Shown: positions 8,021 through 11,614 of the stretch, in pieces
How the letters are laid out: the number at the start of each line of letters is the position of its first letter
Numbering within the stretch: the first letter of the stretch is position 1
Assembly: GCA_003550305.1 (NCBI GenBank)
Contig: QKYT01000622.1
Location: 59,041-70,654 of the forward strand
Length of the DNA stretch: 11,614 nt
Direction: 5' to 3'
From: Glomus cerebriforme
Taxonomy: Eukaryota; Glomeromycota; Glomeromycetes; Glomerales; Glomeraceae
Program-made: the position numbers and the translations under genes
The notes under the pieces: generated by a model
The model's database searches: none
Seen by the model: the letters and a program-made list of their open reading frames with translations, nothing else
What the model was told of the DNA's origin: nothing

Positions 8021-8472
8021 TTATTGTATTTCGATTTTTTTGCTAGAATGTTCAGACTTGGGGAGCTTCAATTTGAGAAGACCGTTCTCAAATTTAGCGG
8101 TAATATTATCACCTTTTACATTTGATGGTAATAAAATACCACGAGTAAAGGAACCATAGCAACGTTCTTGGACAAGAGCATTTCCTTCTTTGAATTTTTC
8201 ATCTTTTTTAGTTTCACCAGAGATTATAAGAGTATTATCACGAATATCAACATTAATTTGATCCTTATTTAATCCCTATAAAAAAATTGTTTTAATATAT
8301 TTGAATTAAAGAATATGTAAATAAAGAGAAAATATAAAGAACCTACCGGTAATTCAGCATTAACAATCAATTCCTTATCAGTTTCGTGAATATCTAATGG
8401 AACCAGGTTAGGACAGATGTTATCATTTCCAATGAAATTCTCGAAAAAATTGTTAATATTGATAAGAGACAT
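8021..8472 (-). CDS. Small heat-shock protein, Hsp20/alpha-crystallin family
   Basis: Two exons on the minus strand, 8472-8347 and 8275-8021, encode 126 residues; the stop is at 8023-8021. The product is an ATP-independent chaperone that holds unfolding proteins, normally as cytosolic oligomers. A short N-terminal arm (MSLININNFFENFIG) precedes the alpha-crystallin domain, about residues 25-115. Family marks are DIHETDKELIVNAELPG (crossing the splice junction), INVDIRDNTLIISGE, YGSFTRGILLP and the C-terminal NGLLKLKLPK. The tail carries the I-x-I anchor (IEI, residues 123-125). The length is near the short end for fungal Hsp20, with every core block present. A TATA box and heat-shock elements precede it. 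Without splicing, only a 67-residue truncated frame would be read. Confidence 0.95.
8276..8346 (-). other. Intron of the Hsp20 gene (71 nt)
   Basis: On the minus strand the donor is GTAGGT after CCG (Pro42) and the acceptor is TTTTTTATAG before GGA (Gly43). The phase is 0. It splits the conserved LPG of the alpha-crystallin domain, and splicing restores the family sequence exactly. Confidence 0.93.
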
Positions 8473-8562
8473 TTTGTATGACTATTAATTAGAAAAAAAG
8501 TAAATGTTGGTTTTAGGTTTGATAAATTGGCAAAGTCTCTGGAAATGTTGAATTTAAAGATG

Positions 8563-8570
8563 TATTTATA
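8563..8570 (-). promoter_or_regulatory. TATA box of the Hsp20 gene
   Basis: TATAAATA on the minus strand lies 91 nt upstream of the ATG. The position and sequence suit a heat-inducible promoter, with heat-shock elements 17 to 130 nt further upstream. Confidence 0.7.
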
Positions 8571-8586
8571 CTTGTAAAAAAAAAAA

Positions 8587-8609
8587 TTCAAATTTTTTCT
8601 CGCAATTTC
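8587..8609 (-). promoter_or_regulatory. Possible gapped heat-shock element
   Basis: On the plus strand, TTC occurs at 8587, 8597 and 8607, exactly 10 nt apart, as in gapped HSF1 sites. The intervening units are degenerate (GCA at 8602-8604). In T-rich DNA this may be chance. Confidence 0.35.
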
Positions 8610-8658
8610 TATCGAATAACTATACATTTAAATGACTCAATTTTTTTGAGTATGACGA

Positions 8659-8671
8659 GAAATTTCTCGAA
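8659..8671 (-). promoter_or_regulatory. Perfect three-unit heat-shock element
   Basis: GAAatTTCtcGAA has three alternating GAA/TTC units at exact 5-nt spacing, the canonical heat-shock factor site. It lies about 90 nt upstream of the TATA box and 187 nt from the Hsp20 ATG. A two-unit site, GAAatTTC, follows at 8688-8695, out of the 5-nt register. HSF control of Hsp20 is well supported by these sites plus the gene identity. Confidence 0.8.
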
Positions 8672-8699
8672 ATTTTTTTATTGGCTGGAAATTTCAGGT

Positions 8700-9270
8700 G
8701 TTTTCTATAAGCATTTTTTAAACTATTTTATTTATTTTAATTATACTACTATTCCAGCCACAAATAATTTAATATTAAATATTTATTTCATTTTTAATTA
8801 GTACATTAAATAATCCATTAAATAATACGATAATACGTAAATTTATACATTTTTTTACTCTCAGTATTTTTTACTACCAAGCTAGTATACAAAAGAGAAC
8901 TTAATCTATTATTTGAGAAAATGGAATCCATCTTATTAATGAATAGTATCAATCAAATAATACTTAAAATTTAAATTATTAAAAAAAGTTGAATGATTTT
9001 TTTTTTCTACATTCATTTATTTTATCAAAAGTAACATGTATGATTGGACCACCGCATGATGTTAAAACGGTCGATCATTATAAGAAGTTCGATCGATAAT
9101 TCCAACCGTAATTATGTAATCCATAAATTGATTGTATTTTTTTTTTATGTATTATGTAACTCATTCTAATTATATTATTTATTTTATTATATATCTTTTA
9201 TTGTCACTTTATTTGTGATACGAAATTGTACCTATATTTATAAATGACTTTCGTTCTTTCGTCCTTTTTA
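8700..9270. other. Spacer between divergent Hsp20 and BTB-TLDc genes
   Basis: This AT-rich region shows no coding potential. It has one GC-richer patch at 9067-9109 with inverted arms TCGATC (9071-9076) and GATCGA (9091-9096), flanked by ACGGT and ACCGT. As the spacer between two divergent genes it is likely to hold regulatory sites for both. Confidence 0.45.
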
Positions 9271-9274
9271 TGAC

Positions 9275-9281
9275 TATAAAA
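9275..9281 (+). promoter_or_regulatory. TATA box of the BTB-BACK-TLDc gene
   Basis: TATAAAA is followed by the pyrimidine-rich CCTCTTATCTTCCTTTTTC and then the ATG at 9315. TATA plus a CT-rich initiator is typical of fungal promoters. The short distance to the ATG implies a very short 5' leader. Confidence 0.6.
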
Positions 9282-9314
9282 TCCTCTTATCTTCCTTTTT
9301 CAAATTACTATTAA

Positions 9315-10797
9315 ATGATGGAGAATAAACTTTTGTCAAAATTATCACAAAATTTAATTGAAATTTTAGATGATGACGAATATTATGATACTATAATTGA
9401 AGTTGGTAACGATCCTTACGTAAAAATATTTCATGCTCATGCGGCCATTTTAAATTATCGTTCTCCTTATTTACGAAGAATTTTGTCAACGAATGTCAAG
9501 AAATATGATGGAACTTTGATAAATATTAAGTTACCAAATATCTTACCAGAAAGTTTTCAAATAATATTAAGGTAAAAATTTATATAAAAAAAAAAATCAT
9601 TTTATTTTGTCCTAACAAACTTTTAAATAAATTGGTTGGTTTAATTATTTTAGGTATATTTATGGAGGAAGACTTTTTTTGGAAGAATATGATAATTTAG
9701 ATATCATTAGAATCTTGGTTTCTGCTAATGAACTTGGTCTTCAAGAATTAATCCCATATTTAGAATCATTTTTAATTGAAAACAATGAAAGTTGGATGGA
9801 ACAAAATTTTGATTTGATATATCAAACAAGCTTCGAAAGCGATTCTTTCTTGGAACTTCGAAAATATTGTATGGATTTAATTTCTAAAAATCCAAATAAA
9901 ATATTTAATTCACAAAATTTTTCTTCAATTCCAGAAAAGCTTTTGATCTCACTTATTCAAAATGATAATCTTCAAATAAGTGAAATTCAAGTTTGGGAAC
10001 ATGTACTTAAATGGGGACTTGCTCAAAATCTAGAACTTCCCTTTGACCCTACAAGTTTTTCAAGAGATGATTTCAATACTTTAAAGAATACCTTACAACA
10101 TTGTATTCCTTTTATTAGATTTCATAATTTATCCTCTAAGGAATTTTTGAAAAAAGTATTACCCTATAAAAAAATTTTTCCAAAAGAATTATTTAAAGAT
10201 TTATTAGAATTTTTTTTAGAAAATGATTGTAAACAATCAAAATCTCGTATTGCTAAAGAGATCAAATTAATAAATATTGATTCTAGGATAATTACATTTC
10301 AACATGCTGAATTAATTTTAAAATGGATTGATAGATTAGAAATTAAAGATAAACTAACATCTTTTTACAATTTTAAATTATTATATCGTTATAATTTTCA
10401 TGATGAGTTTAATATCGAAAAATTTCGTGAAATTTGTAAAAATAAATCTCGTACTATAATAATTATTAAAGTAAAAGATAGTAATGAAATTCTTGGAGGA
10501 TATAATCCGATTGAATGGAAATTTAATTATAATTATGATATTACTAAAGATAGTTTTATATTTTCTTTTAGTAATAATAGTATTGAAAATTATATTTTAA
10601 GTCGTGTAAATATTGAAAGAAATGCTATATATAATATTCCTTATGGTCTATCATTTGGTGGCAGAGACCTGTTAATATATCGAATATATGATGGAACATT
10701 AAAAATTACTTGTGATAAAATTTCTTATGAAAGACAAATCAGAAAAACATGTAATTCATGTTCTTTAAAAGAATTAGAAATATTTCAAATTATGTAA
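9315..10797 (+). CDS. BTB-BACK-TLDc domain protein, complete
   Basis: Two exons, 9315-9571 and 9654-10797, encode 466 residues; Arg86 (AG|G) spans the intron. There are two consecutive ATGs. The second (9318) aligns with the paralogue's start, so the protein may be 465 residues. BTB occupies about residues 22-118 (DTIIEVGNDPYVKIFHAH, NYRSPYLRRILST, YIYGG). BACK spans about 130-275 (IQVWEHVLKWG, DDFNTLKNTLQ, VLPYKKIFPKEL). TLDc spans about 295-466 (FKLLYRYN, NEILGGYNPIEWKF, FIFSFSNN, LSFGGRDL, SYERQIRK). By family analogy BTB-BACK may tether a partner to Cullin-3 ubiquitin ligase, with TLDc as the partner-binding end. TLDc proteins elsewhere are linked to oxidative stress and V-ATPase regulation; neither role is shown here. 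AATAAA at 10844-10849 is a likely poly(A) signal. Confidence 0.95.
9572..9653 (+). other. Intron of the BTB-BACK-TLDc gene (82 nt)
   Basis: The donor is GTAAAA and the acceptor TTATTTTAG, with a CTAAC branch-point-like motif at 9612-9616. It lies at the same codon and in the same phase as the intron at 3008-3085. As there, retention gives an immediate in-frame TAA (9573-9575). Confidence 0.9.
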
Positions 10798-11503
10798 AAT
10801 TTTATATCTTAAATACTAGTAACATTTTTCGTAATTTTATTTAAATAAATATTTATTTTAAATATTTAATAATTTGTTTGAATCTACCAATAAAAAAATT
10901 ATTTATAAAGTTAATTATTAGAATTTAAAAGAAGTAGACGTTATTTACGTTCAAAAAATTAAAAAAATGTATTTGAGATGAAAATTATGGTATATAAGAA
11001 AAATTTTTAGAAAATTTTTTGTACACGTATGCTTTATTTTATTTAAAATCGCGTGATAAAAAAATTTTTTTTTATTTTAAGTTAATAATACTTTTATAAT
11101 AAAACTCTCATCCACAAGTATGTTATACAAGTCGCTTTTACCTTAACGCCAATCATTACATCACTATGATTTATTTGTCAATTAAGAAACTTCTAGATTT
11201 TTATCTTTGCATTTCGTGTCAGAATATGTAATTGCATATGATCAAATTAGCTTATTTGGGCCATTTATAAATTGATTTTTTTTTATTTATTCACAAAAAA
11301 TTTATATAAGGAACTAGGGAGGCGAGAGGCTTCACGTGAGAATACTCAATTTTTTAAATGAAATAAATTATTAAAATGCAAGAAAAATATATAGTTATTT
11401 GCTTTTTTTTTTTGCTTATATTATGATTAATATATTTTATTATAATTATAAATTATAATTATATAAATGATAGAATATATGATTACATAATAAAATATGA
11501 TGT
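10798..11503. other. AT-rich 3' flank, no gene seen
   Basis: Beyond the AATAAA at 10844 there are long T and A tracts and no ORF of note. A GC-richer patch at 11310-11338 ends in CACGTG (11333-11338). An A/T inverted repeat, ATAATTATA/TATAATTAT, lies at 11442-11462. I assign no function. Confidence 0.5.
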
Positions 11504-11543
11504 TTAAATTGGTAATGGGCTTGCAGCTAATGCCTCATATTCT
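11504..11543 (-). CDS. Possible last exon of a minus-strand gene running off the right edge
   Basis: On the minus strand an acceptor-like T/A tract ending TTTAATTAG (AG at 11545-11544) is followed by codons reading EYEALAASPLPI and a TAA at 11506-11504. The codons GCA, GCT, GCA, AGC, CCA and CCA make this a GC-richer island in A/T sequence, as coding DNA often is here. Only about 13 codons are visible and I do not recognise the protein. The upstream exon would lie outside the window. Chance remains quite possible. Confidence 0.3.
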
Positions 11544-11614
11544 CTAATTAAATTTTTTTTTATTGCTTTCAATTATAAATATTTATTGGTTAATAGTATA
11601 ACAATTGAGTATTG

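Noticed and set aside
8394..8627. 77-codon minus-strand ORF over the Hsp20 start and promoter
   Set aside because: It overlaps the Hsp20 exon 1 and TATA box in another frame and has no similarity.

Overview
The window looks like nuclear DNA of an arbuscular mycorrhizal fungus (Glomeromycotina, most like Rhizophagus). It is very AT-rich and has short spliceosomal introns (71-82 nt, GTAAG/GTAGG...TAG). It carries several paralogues of families known to be hugely expanded in these fungi: BTB-BACK-TLDc (Kelch-like/TLDc) proteins and Sel1-repeat proteins. The assignment rests on gene families and base composition; no rRNA or other marker is present.

Layout. (1) 2-904, +: the 3' part of a BTB-BACK-TLDc gene, cut by the left edge. 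(2) 1301-1684, +: a TATA-bearing leader and a short broken gene of unknown family, ending two bases before (3) copy A of a dispersed repeat (about 1686-2340). (4) 2754-5036, +: a two-exon gene for a 734-residue BTB-BACK protein whose C-terminus is twelve Sel1-like repeats instead of TLDc. The repeats form four 108-residue blocks of three repeat types. A decayed fifth block continues beyond the stop to about 5320. (5) About 5950-6890, -: a heavily mutated BTB-BACK-TLDc pseudogene. (6) About 7151-7620, +: copy B of the repeat. (7) 8021-8472, -: a complete two-exon Hsp20 gene (126 aa) with a TATA box and a perfect three-unit heat-shock element. (8) 9315-10797, +: a complete two-exon BTB-BACK-TLDc gene (466 aa), divergent from Hsp20. 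(9) 11504-11543, -: a possible last exon of a gene running off the right edge.

Four of the coding units (1, 4, 5, 8) descend from one BTB-BACK ancestor. Where exon 1 is visible, they share an intron at the same codon (Arg before the YIYGG motif). The region therefore reads as a local duplication cluster: two TLDc members kept, one with its C-terminus replaced by Sel1 repeats, and one inverted and dead. By family analogy the BTB-BACK proteins may be Cullin-3 substrate adaptors, with TLDc or Sel1 as the variable partner-binding end; that role is inference. Hsp20 is an unrelated stress chaperone gene beside them.
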